A DNA stretch of 64,000 nt, from NCBI RefSeq assembly GCF_963678635.1, contig NC_087062.1, positions 19,705,789-19,769,788 on the forward strand. The letters run 5' to 3'. Each line of letters begins with the position of its first letter. Position 1 is the first letter of the stretch. Below the pieces are notes generated by a model. That model was not told the DNA's origin and ran no database searches. It worked only from the letters and a program-made list of their open reading frames with translations. The position numbers and the translations under genes are program-made. The DNA comes from Symsagittifera roscoffensis. Its lineage: Eukaryota; Xenacoelomorpha; Acoela; Convolutidae. Below, one piece after another: positions 1-11,364 of the stretch.

Positions 1-2340
1 TTATAGGCGTCTTTCAGTAGTCTTCGTGAAGTTTTTGCGTGCGGGTTGAAGACTTTGACATCAAAGAAGATTCGGCTAAACCTTGAGCCCCATAATCCAT
101 TTGCTTTTATATCTAGTCGAGCGTCTTCATCAGTTGTGGTTGAACTGTTGACAAAGCGCTCGCCTTGCAACGGCTGAAGCTTCGGCTCGATTTCAACATC
201 AAAGCAAAACTCGCTCATGAGAGTGGCAAAAGTATCTTTGATTTCTTTATGCCTCATGTTGGTGTATCCACCCTTTGCACAGTGAAGGGCGTGGGTAAGG
301 TCGAAGGATTGACCACATGCACATGTGAGTGGAATGTTGGTTGGTTACCATCCATATCTGAGATAAATTCCTTCCCGGAATTGGGATTTATTCAGGTTGA
401 AATTATACCTGCAAAGAGGCACTGCATTTAACCAGTTTGAGACTCCTTTTTCGAAGGCCAGCTCAAGTGCGTATTTTTCATTGTCGCTCAAAAGTTCTTC
501 AAAATGTTAGTTCTCTTTTGGTTTGTTCTTTCAGTTTTAAGTGTTTTAGTTTTTGTATAGATTTTTTCTTGCTCAGATATAGCTGTTAATGGGTCGTATG
601 TGTCTAGGACTGATTATGTTTTAATTAACCATTCTAAAAAAACTTTCATAGTCAGAAAGTAGCTTGATATTTAGACCACCCTTTTTCAGTTGCAAAGAAG
701 GGATTTCTCTAAATTGATGGCTGATATTATCTTATCAATTAAATTTGGAATGAGATTTTCCTGCAGTATCTTCTCGCAGGCCTGCATGTTTTCTGTGGTA
801 TTGGGGGTATTTCTAACTAAAAACGATAATTTTTCTTGTACCCCGTTGGTGTAACAGGAGTACACGTTTTGTGGTGATGTTTTCGCCATCTTGTCAAGTT
901 TTTTCAGTATTTTTTTATGTTTTTCTAACTGAGTTTCTAAGAAAGTTTTACATTCAGTCTCGGATCCTATGACAGAACCAAGTACTCTGGCGCTTTTCTT
1001 CATTTTAATTTCGGTATTTTTGAATTTTTCTATCGCCTCATTGCATTTTCCATCTTTTACAATGAGCTGGCATTTCGATGCCTTTACATGATATCCAAAA
1101 TATTTTCCGTGTTTGAACTCTACTAAGGCTTTTCAAATTTCCAACTGCGTTCCCATCGTCTGCATACCATTTCTGTGTTAGGCTGTTATCGTTGACAAGT
1201 TTCTATTAAAGGTGAAGTGGCTAGCCCGTACATTGCCATTGCTAATGGGTATCCTTGTGTGGTTACTTCTCTAGATAGGATTGCTTTTTTATTTACGAAG
1301 AGTTTGGATGGATCAGAGTATGAGTATTGCGGGTATTATGGAAGGGCATATATTTGCAATGTTTTTTAAAGCCAGCTTCTGGTTTAGGGAGTTAAATGCA
1401 TTTTCCGCATCTACCAGTAATATTGCATCGGAATCTGTTTTCTCTTATTGCTTCCTAAGCGTATGAATCGCATATTCGATGCCACATTTTTGGCCAAGGC
1501 ATAGTTGGTAATTCGATCCGAGTACCACAAATTCGCTTTTTAAGCACTTAGTGATTGTTCTCCACTCATTTGCATCCAGACCTGAGGGTCCATGAGAACC
1601 ATGTGTTGTCATGGCAGCCTTCATTTTTTTCGGGGCGTTTTTTTGGTCGAATGTGGATGAGTGGAAAGGGATTGTATCTTCGGAGCTTGATGTTATATAG
1701 TTGCTGTTTACTGGCTCTGCTCATCAAAACTGTTTGGCCTTTGACGTTTTCCTCGAGTGAGAGAACTCCCTTGAAGGTATCAGCTAATTTAGCAATAGCA
1801 CTGTATATTTTTCCGGTGCTCATTAATTTATTAAATTGCCGTGCTTCAGTTTCTACTTTCTTTTTCTTACTCTTTACCAAGCGCATTTGCAGCGCTTTAC
1901 CCTCATTTAAAAGTTCGTCCAGTTCGCCCTTATGCCATTGCCTAAACCTTCTTGCTATAGTTTTGGAGTTCGAACCATCACTCTCCGATTTGGTTTTACA
2001 TAGCATGAGGTGAGGGAATATCATTGTTGCGTGCATTGCTTGTGTTTTCTTGTGTTTCAATAAACGAGTTGAGGTTTCGATTTAGAGTTTCTATGAAGTT
2101 AAACCCAATTCTGTTTTTTGCGAGGATCATGAAGACTGGTTTCCAGTGCACTACTTGGTTGTAGATTGTTCTTATTTTATCTTTTAATTCAAGTGTGGGA
2201 TTTGACCAAGGGTCGGGTGTGGCTGTTATAGTTTCGTTGCTGTTTGCAATGGCAGGATTTTGATTGTTAGTCGAAGGAGCTTGTTGAGGTTGAGTTGGAA
2301 AGGCTTGAATGTCAGTTAGTTGTAGTGTTGTCTGTAATCA
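1..2340 (-). mobile_element. Decayed retroelement: reverse transcriptase plus C-terminal PD-(D/E)XK nuclease
   Basis: Read on the minus strand this is one long, frameshifted reverse-transcriptase protein, cut by the left window edge. From high to low coordinates I can follow an N-terminal segment (2336-2060), a helical region containing ARRFRQWHKGELDELL (about 2060-1566), RT block A as LLVDAENAFNSLN (about 1425-1386), a TQGYPLAMAMY block (near 1250), the catalytic WYADDG (about 1170-1153), a thumb-like segment (1003-686), a Cys/His stretch LTCACGQSF..HALHC (about 330-260), and a nuclease-like end with DARLDIKANGLW (about 130-90) and FFDVKVFNP (about 66-40). This RT plus PD-(D/E)XK architecture is known to me from abundant cnidarian and other invertebrate elements. 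Several stops and frame changes show that it is dead. The clade is uncertain; it resembles LINEs with restriction-like endonucleases. Confidence 0.75.
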
Positions 2341-2479
2341 GGGAGGTATCTTAAAACACAAAAATATTGAGCATGAAAAAAGCACCAAATCCAGTCAAAT
2401 GAACAGAGAAAAAACAAACAATAAACACAATAAATCTATTCTGAGGTGGAAATTATCCACACATACAGAACAAGATGCA

Positions 2480-3024
2480 TCATAGCTTGATGGTGAAAGG
2501 GCGCCTGCGATACTCTTCCTTGATATTCAGAGAAGGTTCGAGTTTTTCAATATAGAGTGCTTCCAGGGTCTCCAGCTTTACTATGTCACTGCTTCGGTCA
2601 GGGATAGACGTTTCGTAAGCCTGCATCCCGCAACAATCCTGAAGATGTCTGGCAACTGGTGCAGAAGGCATCAAATGCTCAGAAAGTTGTGTTTTTTAAT
2701 GTGTCGAGCCGTCTGGCCGACATAACGGGCTTGACAACCCGAACACTCAATTTGATAAACAACACGACTTGAAAGTTCTTTGGGCACAGGTGACTTGAGG
2801 GACGTCAAATACATTCTCAGTTTCGTAGTTGTAAAAACAACGTTGATTCCACTGCACTTCCGAACGCGTTTGCTCAACTGATCTGATATTTCCCCCCGAT
2901 ACTGCAACAGCAACAGTGGACGCGTAGATCGTTTTTACCCTGGATCAGGACGTGCAACATTCTGCGTTTCACCGTTACTGATAATCTTCTCCAGTGACTC
3001 CCGTATGATCGGTTCAGTGTCTCA
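2480..3024 (-). mobile_element. Penelope-like element remnant, GIY-YIG endonuclease end
   Basis: Minus-strand translation gives a conserved linker (QYRGEISDQLSKRVRKC, then KSPVPKELSS), the GIY-YIG-type core VVYQIECSGCQARYVGQTAR, and after one frame change SAPVARHLQDC and the tail LEALYIEKLEPSLN. In Penelope-like elements this endonuclease lies C-terminal to the reverse transcriptase. Here the RT is absent and the reading frame is broken near 2672 and by a stop near 2937, so this is a 3' remnant. It lies just upstream, in the same orientation, of the nuclease-RT relic at 1-2340, but I regard the two as separate insertions because they belong to different families. Confidence 0.75.
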
Positions 3025-3029
3025 GGTAT

Positions 3030-6000
3030 TTTCTGTACTTGTTTGAAGGTTTGTAGTTGTAGACAGCAAAGGTTTGTTGTTCGAATCCGACCGGGACCTG
3101 TTTTTTTTTTGCAAACTAGAGTTTTTGTGCTTTTTCAGACTATCGTCCGTCTATTTTTTTGTCGGCTTAATTACTAGCCCGAATTTTTTCAAGGTTCAGC
3201 TTTCTTCCAAGTTACTGTAACACCCATGCTTGTGAAAAAAGCTCGGGAGTTCGATTCCAGTTAAGACCTCTTTTTTTGCTTACTGAAAAATTTCGGCTAG
3301 ATCTGTTTGCATTTTTTGTAAAATTTTAATTGACAAACGATTTTTTTTTTCATTTTTACCATTCATTTGATTTGATCTAGTTACTTTATTCCGGATATTT
3401 TGGACTTTAGTTGCAATTTGTATTGACACAAACGATTTTTTGGTTTTTTCAGTTTTTCTTTTCATTTGATTTGAATCTTAGTCATTGACTTTTGTGTCGC
3501 AAAAGGTGCGAAGCTTAGTTTTGCTTCCGCGTTTAGCCGTGTTTAATTATGCGCAAAAAACATTAATTGGATAGTTGATTTAAACACCCTCGCGATATGC
3601 AAGGGTGTTGCAACTGGGTGAAAATGTTGGGTTACAATAATGGTGTGTAATTGTTCTATACTAGGTATGTAATTTGAGTGCCTGATAAGATTTTTTTTCA
3701 TGTTTTTCGAAATACTGTCATTATTCACGGATTTTTATCAAAAACTTTGATTTACTACTTCAGAAGTTCATCTTTTATACTAACGTGATTTGGAAAAGTA
3801 ATCGATTTCAATAAAATGTTTGCGAGTATTGAGACAAAATTTTGGAAATCAATTTCCACTGTCTCTTTTGAAAATTGTGTTTTAAATTGTGAGCTATTTT
3901 ACTGTCAAAACCTTCATAGTTTTTTTATGAGGCGATGAACGTAATTCAGACTCTTATTTAGGATTTTCCGTTTTTTTGTTTCATTTTTTTGCAACAGTCT
4001 TAAAATTTGTTCTTGCTCAAAGTTATTTTTTCGCATTTTGGCTTTGAATTTTTAAGCCAATAAAAGAAGGCAAACTCCTCTATCCAACAATGAAACTGTG
4101 AATGTCACCAAAAACATAATTGACTTCTAATTTTGAAAATGGCTTTCAAATCTCTTATTTTTCGAGAGAAATAAAAAAATTTCTTTTTGATCCAATTTTC
4201 TCAAATTGGGTTAATGTTATCAAAAAAGTGTCCATCATATATTTTTCTACAAAATCAAAGAGCTTTCAAGTCATCCATTTGAATTTCGAAAGATGAAGAT
4301 TCGGCAATGTTTTTTTTTTCAGTGTACGTGTATTCATTGACTCTTTTGCAACTGTCTGTTACCTGTGCTTTAAAAAAAATGTTCGTTTGTATTATATGGG
4401 AGTGATTGAGCTCTTCAAGAAAATTTTAGGAAAAACTCTTAAAAGGGAGTCTAACTAACTTTTGCCGGCTTAATACCGATCAATTTTTGTGTCTGAATTC
4501 TTATTAAGCGCCAGTTATTGTGTTTTTAAATTGAACATCATTCCATACAAATTTCTGAAAACTTTGTTGTTATGGTTTTTTCGAAATGTTCTAATTGTTT
4601 TTCGACTTAGTTGGTTGCTTTTGTTTCATTTTCTGTCTGCTAGATTGCAATGCAATATGTGTGGTTTCGCAAATGGTGCGAAGCTCCGTATAGCCTCTGT
4701 GTTCAAAAAGTCTTCTTTTATTTTGAAACGAGGGGATCAAGCAAGCCTGAAGAACTATCAAATCAGAATTTAAAAATATCAAATTTTTGAGGACGTTGTT
4801 CAAATTTTCTAAATGAGTTTATCGTTTTGTGCAATTGTGTTTTCCAATATGTTTTTTTTCAACTGTTTCTTTTTGTAACTTTGTTGTTTTTGTGAGATCG
4901 GAATTTTTCATAGGAATTGAAATCAGTATTTAGTTCCGGCTTCATAATTTTCAAATTTTCTTAGCCAATGTCTTTTTTGTTTTTTTTTGTCTGTTTGATT
5001 CGATTTTTAGGCAACTTTTTCTTGAAATGATATTAAGTTGTAAGATTTCGAATTGTTGTGGAAATGGTTTTCAAATTTAGTTTGAAAGTTTTTTGAAATG
5101 TTATCAAGAAAAATATTGGCTCAAAATTATCCCAGGATTAGACTGATTGATTGGCTCTTCTACCCCACCTGCAGTTTTCGTACTCGTAATTTTTGTTCTT
5201 TCTTATCGCAGTGATAAGCAAGGTTATTGCAACTGGTTACCAGACTTTTTCCGCAATTTCACAGATTTAGGCTCAAAAGATACGTCTTAACTGCTGATGT
5301 GCTTGCTCACTTTCATGAAAATTGAACTCGTATTACGGCTTTTATTTGTGCTCAGTTTCACGAAAGTTTTAATTGAGTTGCCAATTGTTATTACACTTGC
5401 GATTTTATAATTTCTTGTCTTTTGTTGTTTTCGCTCAAAAGATTTTTTTGGAAGAATTAGTGTTAGCTTGTGTGGCGTTTTAGGGGAAAGTAGTTTTGTT
5501 TGGTTTCAGAGGGTTGTAGAAATTGTAAGAAACTTTCTAGCGCATTTTTTTTAAAAATAGTTTTGTTTTCGACTCAACGCTCATTACACAAGCAAAGCTT
5601 GTGTTATAGTGTGAACTATCTTTTTTTTCCAACCTAATTCGCAAGTATTGTTGCGACGCAAATATTGTTGCGATAAAATGTGTTCATTTTGATCAATCAC
5701 CAGCTATTAAGTAGAGCCAATGCTAAGGATTTTAACACAGACTGTTATTGTTCAGACTTTCGTAGCCAAAGTAATGGAATATTTGTGCTCGGGGTGTTTT
5801 TTTTTTCAGGAAATTTTGCTGAGCTTAAATTTGGCAAGATGTTTCTTCTGTGATCTTTTTTCGTAAAGTTATGGTTGTTTAAAAATTGCCTATTTGAAAC
5901 AATTAACACGCGATATATTTCGCGCTATTAGCGCGTTAGCGGAGATTTAATCCGTCAAATAAGTCGTTCCAAATTGGTTGAAGGAAGTTTTTTCGCCATA

Positions 6001-6290
6001 ATTGATTTGTTGCTAGGAGCGAAATGTATCAATTTGTACTTAATATGGCGTGTGGTGGGGGATGATTTTCACAAAAAGTCTCAAATTAAAAAAAGTTTCA
6101 TTTTATTTTCATTACATAACTCCATAGACTGCTCTAGAAATGGAGGCATGTTAGTTGGTAAATTCGTTTTCCAAACTGACTGGTACTGACTGCTAATGCG
6201 TCATAATTGGCGTGCGTCACTTAAGAAATTTTAAAGACTCAAAGTTTTACTCAATCAGTTTTCCCAGTAGCGTTATCGTTCATATTTTTG
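3030..6290. repeat. Gene-free repeat-rich DNA
   Basis: I see no convincing coding sequence. The stretch holds tRNA-like B-box relics near 3080 (GTTCGAATCC followed by a T run) and 3246 (GAGTTCGATTCC), one diverged copy of the inverted-end element (3930-4344), a decayed hairpin repeat near 4675, and a copy near 5205-5270 of the module that elsewhere follows the hairpin (gcaagg..ttgcaact..cagactttttccgc). The short open frames here are T-rich chance frames. Confidence 0.6.
3930..4344 (+). mobile_element. Small non-autonomous inverted-end element, copy 1 (diverged)
   Basis: Copy of a four-member family (others at 19281, 30902 and 39051). The left end gcgatgaacg and right end cattgactct are decayed versions of the AGAGTAATGAAC / GTTCATTACTCT pair. 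The interior matches the other copies in order: a cttaaaatttgttc block, a gacttctaattt block, a gatccaattttctcaaat block and a tccatcat block. It has no coding capacity. It is the most diverged of the four copies. Confidence 0.65.
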
Positions 6291-6299
6291 CTTTTGTAT

Positions 6300-6316
6300 G
6301 CGAAGTGGAACTTCGC
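6300..6316 (+). repeat. Dispersed hairpin repeat, perfect 7-bp stem variant
   Basis: GCGAAGTGGAACTTCGC folds into a perfect 7-bp stem with a 3-nt loop. It is followed by ctctgtgtt and, 3' of that, by an acttgcg..agcaag segment, as in other copies. The closing pair next to the loop is T-A here, whereas most copies have C-G. Confidence 0.7.
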
Positions 6317-6454
6317 CTCTGTGTTACACTTGCGAGAGCAAGTGTCTGGTAATCGGGAATTGTTCTTTTCCCGTAAACAACTTTCCTGACACATCTGTAA
6401 CAAATGGTGAAGTTGCTTAATTGGTGATCCTTAGACCAATTTCGAGACATTTTC

Positions 6455-6535
6455 CCACTTAGCCTAGCGGTAACGCGTATGCCTTTCAACCCTAAGGTCT
6501 GGGGTTTGAATTCCGGTCGGATCTGGTTTTTGTCA
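6455..6535 (+). repeat. tRNA-derived SINE head
   Basis: An A-box-like TAGCCTAGCGG (6460-6470) matches the RNA polymerase III consensus TRGYNNARNNG. A B-box-like GGGTTTGAATTCC follows at 6502-6514, and a T run lies downstream. The spacing is tRNA-like, but the flanks do not pair into an acceptor stem, so this is a SINE head rather than a tRNA gene. Confidence 0.6.
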
Positions 6536-8320
6536 GTATGTTGCCCTATCGTAGATTTTTTAAAGTGCTTTCAGCAATTTTCATCATAGATGTGTTTTTG
6601 GTTTACTCCTGTAACTTGTTAAAATAATATCCCTTCATTGTATATTTTTCTTTGTTTTCCTTTTTATTTCTGTTTCGGCTTTAAAGCTTTACGCGGCTTT
6701 AAAATTTTATTTTTTATCGGCTTAGTTACCTTATTTTGTGTCGCGTCAAAGAAGGCTAAATTTTTTATCATTCAAAAATTCAGATTATTTCTGTTGAAAG
6801 ATTTCAAAGTTTTTTTATGACAACAATTTTGTCGTTTTTTTGGCTCAATGGGTCGATACCTACTTGTTATCGACTTTGGTGGCAATCGATAAATTTCAAA
6901 AGCTTATTTAATACTGGTGGTTGTGTTTTTCGACTATTTTTCTGCAGCTATTTTTTTCCAATTTTTTTTTCCAAATCACTTGTATTGCTTGAAAATCTTA
7001 CAAAAACGCTTAAAACTAGTTTAATTGAATAATTTGAATCATTTTACCTTTCGTTCAAATGAAATCAAAAGTCAAACTTTAATTCGCTTTTGTGGCCAAT
7101 ACGTAACGCGCCTGCTTTTAAAGACAAAAGTCAATGGTTTTTGTGCAAGCGGAAAATTTTTCTTGCGTCAAAAATCTTTGTCGGACTTTTGTTTGTTTTT
7201 GTCGGCTTAGTTTCCGCTGTATCAAATTTGCGAAAATTTAAGCATTTGTTACTCAAATTTGAAAAATTTCAGTGTAATCCGTTTTTGATCAAGTAGTTGA
7301 GTTCCAAGAAGTTTTGCCTAATTTTTTGCTATTTTTTAATGTTGTTTTTAAAGTTTTTTGGAAATTGTTTTCTTTATACAATCAAGGAGTGTTCTGTGCA
7401 TTTGGTGCACTGGTAACACTCATGCTTGAGACGACAAATCCCAGCAGAAATCCCGGCAGTTTTTTTTTCAGTTTTGGTTTGACTTTTGATTTGATGGTAA
7501 GTATAGTCATTCATTACTAACTTGATGTTTTCCTTAAATTGATTTTTGAAAGTGTAATGGGATTTGGTTCTTTTTTTGAAAATCTTGGAAAATATTTAAC
7601 TTCTCAAACAAAATTAGTATTTTTAGGAAAAAAAAGACATTACTGATTTGTGAATAATAGGCAACAATGGAGAGACTGCTCAGTCTCTTGTGTGCCTGCT
7701 TATGCTACGAGTACCTGTTTACCTCGCCCGACTTTCTGCAGCCTTCGCAAAATTCACTTGAGGATTGTTTGTACCATATATATTTTCATTCTTTGGAAAC
7801 TACCAAGCCAAATCTGAGACTTTGAGTTGTTTTTGTACTTTTCCGTCTGAAAGGTCCTTTTTTGAGTTTTGGTGGTTTTCGATCTGTTTTTTTTTTTCGA
7901 TAAGTCAATTACGGTTGCGCAAAATTGTCATTGTTTTTTTAACAATTGTAAAAAACTGAGATTTGTTACGGTTCAATTGATTTTTTGTTGCGTTCCCCCA
8001 CTACTTCATTGGCGCCATAAATTTGGTTCAATTAATTTTTCATAGCAAATTTTCATCTGAAGTAATTTTCTGAGATAAAATGCCAATGAAAAAGTGTAGA
8101 ATGCTGTCATCACCCTTGCAAAAAAAACTAAGTATTTTTAAAATATTGCAGAGCGATTTTTTTGCTGACCTGAGCACTGAGTTGATAGTGCGCATTTGAG
8201 ACAAATCGAGTCAACACGCCGAGACTTAGGTCGAAAGCCTGCACAAGCAATTCAGTGAAACCGAAAGGAGTGCTTAAACTGTTTGAGAAAGTGAACTAAA
8301 AAGAAAGAACTTTTACGGGC

Positions 8321-8356
8321 ATTTTTACGGGAATTTTTTTGAATTCCCGTAAAAAT
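8321..8356. repeat. Perfect 15-bp inverted repeat
   Basis: ATTTTTACGGGAATT at 8321-8335 and its exact reverse complement at 8342-8356 are separated by 6 nt. The related repeat at about 10800 has the surrounding sequence but only a decayed stem. Confidence 0.8.
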
Positions 8357-8812
8357 AAAAAAATTTTCGCTCAAAATTCTCTCCTCTTATTCCTGGCTAT
8401 AAAAAAGTAATGTTAATCCTGCCACACTCTCAGGAGTGTTCGAACGAGTAGTGGAATGTTCCAATAGTGTGTTCCAATCATGGAATGTTTACGTAGAATG
8501 TTTTTTTTTCATGTGACAACAGAGTTGAGGAAAGTTGTTTCACGAAATAATGCAACTTTCTAGTGTAAGTTGTTTTATTCGCATGATCAACTTTTTGTCC
8601 TCCGCTGATTCGAAAATATGTTCAGGTACTTCACAAAAAAGCAGGGCAATGTGTTTACAAAATGTGAGAGCGGGAGCTTGTTTTTTTTTTGTTTCTGACT
8701 CTCTTATACATTTGTAAGAGAAGGATGCATCTTGTGAAGTTGCTTATTTGTAATTTGAATCTGTAAGAAGTTTCAATTTGAATCTGTAAGAAGTTTCGAG
8801 TCATTTTCCCAC

Positions 8813-8890
8813 TTTGTTTTGAGGTAGCCCGTGTGCCTTTCTACCTTAAGCTCTGGGGTTTCAATTCCGGTCGGATCTTGGTTTTCCAGT
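8813..8890 (+). repeat. tRNA-derived SINE head, decayed
   Basis: Aligns with the 6455-6535 element: tttcgagtcattttcccac upstream, then a degraded A-box region (tgaggtagcccg), then ctctggggtttcaattccgg and the tcggatctt segment followed by T runs. It sits in the second tandem unit at the equivalent place. Confidence 0.5.
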
Positions 8891-9426
8891 TTGATGAAAT
8901 TGAAATTTTTTGGAATGGTCAGACTTTTTGTTTTCTGGTTGTTTTTTTGGCTTCGTTGCCACATCGGGAAATAATCTTGTGCTTTCACCAAATTTCATCA
9001 TAGATGCAAGTGTTTTTGGTTTACTCGCGTAAATTGTTAATACGCCTTTGTTCTTTATTTTCCTTGATTTTTTTTTCGCTTAGAAGCTTTATTCGGCCTA
9101 AATGGTTTTCGGCTTTTTTAGCGGCTTGTTCTGCGTCGTGTCAAATGTTTCAAATGCTTATTTTTTGAAAAGTTCAGATAGTTTCTTTTAAAAGATGTCA
9201 AAGTTTTGAAACCTAGTTTCTCAAAAGTTTTTCTTAGCAGAAATTTTTCATGCCGTTTTTGTTATTCGCTCAATGAGCGTTTACGCAGATGTCGGCCTTG
9301 GTGCTGTTCGTTTCGAATGTTGTGGTTTTGAATTGTTTTTCTGAAATTCCCAATTTTTAAAAAAAAAATTCGCATTTTCTGTTCGCTAGCTTGCCATTTT
9401 GCGCTTTGTGTTGTATCGCAGGTGAT

Positions 9427-9443
9427 GGGAAGCTCTGCTTCCC
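9427..9443 (+). repeat. Dispersed hairpin repeat, compensatory variant
   Basis: GGGAAGCTCTGCTTCCC is a perfect 7-bp stem. Relative to the common GCGAAGC/GCTTCGC form both bases of the second pair have changed (C-G to G-C), so pairing is kept. It is followed by ctctgtgtt and an acttgcg segment as in other copies. Confidence 0.7.
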
Positions 9444-11364
9444 CTCTGTGTTAAACACTTGCGCCTGGTGGTTGGGGCGTAAAAAGAAAAGTTCGAGACT
9501 TCAAATTGTATAGCTCACCAATCTATTGCTTATTTAAGACTGGAGATTATGTTGCTCGTTGTTGTTTTTGAAATTTTTTTTATGGAAGCGTAATGGGTTA
9601 TGGTTTTTTTGAAGCTTGGAAAATTATTATTTTTCTCAAAAATTAGTTGACCGATTTTGGAAAAATAGATTCCAATGAAAAGACCGCTCATCATCCTGCC
9701 TGCATATTCCTTTAATCTTTTATCGCCTCACCTCACGTTCTGCAGCTTCGAAAGATTCCGTGGAGGATTGTGTGAACCATTTTCTGACGATTTTTTTCAT
9801 TCTTCGAAAATTACCCTGACGAATGTTAAGATTTTGAGTTCAATCGAAAAAACAGAATACGGGGAGCTCCTTTGTTTCAACTTCTACGCCATATACGTAG
9901 AAAAAAATTATGGTCTCAAAAAATCCTATTTCTTGACGTTCGTGTCTCAAGAACTACCCTTTCAAATCTGGAAATTAGGTTTCAATCCAATATCAGGTTG
10001 TTGAGACTTTCCCTGCATAAACGACTTAGACCCAGTTTTAGTCGAAACATTTTAAATTCTCAGAAAAAGGCGTTTTTCAACCTCATAAAAAGACTGTTTT
10101 TCTGTATATTTTTGACTTGCTCGGACTGAGATAGCTCCAAATTTTAGGATATTTAATGTTTTTCAGCCATTTTCTCCCCATTTTTAAACGGTTTTTCTTA
10201 TCTGGCTCAGCGTACCGCCATGTTTCTAAAATTTAATTTGTTTTGGCATGAAGTTTTGCTACTTTGTAGGGCAATGTACGCGAGAGTGCTGAAGTATTTG
10301 ATGTTTTTTTTTTTTCAATTTTACGAATCATGTAAATTAAGGGCATTTCAAAATTAGTTTTACGTTGAACTTACCCGGACTGATATATTGGTAGCTTTCT
10401 TAGCTTCACGAAGGGCTATATAAGCACTCAAGTAATCGTTTTCTCTATCGCCATCTTTTTTTTAACAAATTTTAGGATATTTAATTTGTTTTTTTTTCTC
10501 AAAAATGTTTTTTTTTCTCTCTGAATCAACCGTCTGAAATAAAGCGCCAATAAAAATGTGTACAATGCTGTTATCATTCTTGCAAAAAAAACTAATTATT
10601 TGTTCAAATTTGCTGAGCGATTTTTTTGCTGGTCTTTAATAGGTAGAGCACTGAGTTGATAGTGCACACCTGAGACAAATCGAGGTCACAGGCCGAGACT
10701 TAAGTCGAAAGCTTGCACAAGCACTTCTGTGAAACCGAAAGGATTGACTTAACTGTTTGAGAGTGCGAATCAATGAGAAAGAGTAATGAAACGCGGTCAA
10801 GGAGCTTTTCTGAAATTTTTCACGCAGTTCTCCAAATTTTTTCAAATTCCGTCAAATAAAAAATATTCCCTCAAAGTTCTCCCTTTTACTCCGGGTTAGA
10901 AAAAAGGATGGCAATCCTGCTACATGCACATGAGTGTTCTAATTAGAAGTGGAATGTTTCACTGGTGTGGAAATATGAGAAACCACAGAGTTGAGGAACG
11001 TTTTTAACAAAGCAATGCAATTTTCTCGTTTGAATTGTTTCACGTTTAGTCTACGCTTTTTTACTCAGCTTTTTCGAAAAAGAGTTCACTCTCGTAGAAG
11101 AACGCCTGCAAATGGTGAAAACTGGCATTTTTAGACCTAGAATAATCAAATAAATGCTTCAAATTAAAAATTGCGACTTAAGAGAGGGTAGTTCAGAACA
11201 TCTGCCACCGGGTGATCAGAATTTATGGTCAAATTATAAGTAAATGTTGTCCAAATTTATACTTAAAGTTAGGATTTTTCGAATGTAAAAACTTGATTTT
11301 GCGGGTAAATTTGTTCTCTCGTGTATCTTGGCACTGTATTTGATGTCTACGCGAAGCTTAAATG

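Larger units (their letters stand above)
6290..8720. repeat. Diverged tandem repeat unit of about 2.4 kb, first copy
   Basis: This block and the next (8720-11010) share landmarks in the same order, offset by about 2.0 to 2.5 kb: a tRNA-like segment (6460 and 8813), a tttggtttact block (6597 and 9014), a tgcctgcttatg..tctgcagccttcg block (7690 and 9695), and a gcactgagttgatagtgc block (8175 and 10650). No coding sequence is convincing; the open frames are T-rich. It contains a perfect short hairpin at 6300-6316 and another at 8321-8356. Confidence 0.6.
8720..11010. repeat. Diverged tandem repeat unit of about 2.4 kb, second copy
   Basis: Second copy of the block starting near 6290. It contains a tRNA-like segment (8813-8890), a hairpin (9427-9443), a segment at 9780-10000 made of the degenerate unit of about 170 bp seen again at 21340-22760, and a further gcactgagttgatagtgc block at 10650. 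I see no gene. From 11010 to 11365 I see nothing identifiable. Confidence 0.55.

Noticed and set aside
6638-7520. Series of Phe-rich open frames as a gene
   Set aside because: They overlap in different frames, are poly-T driven and lie in a non-coding repeat unit.
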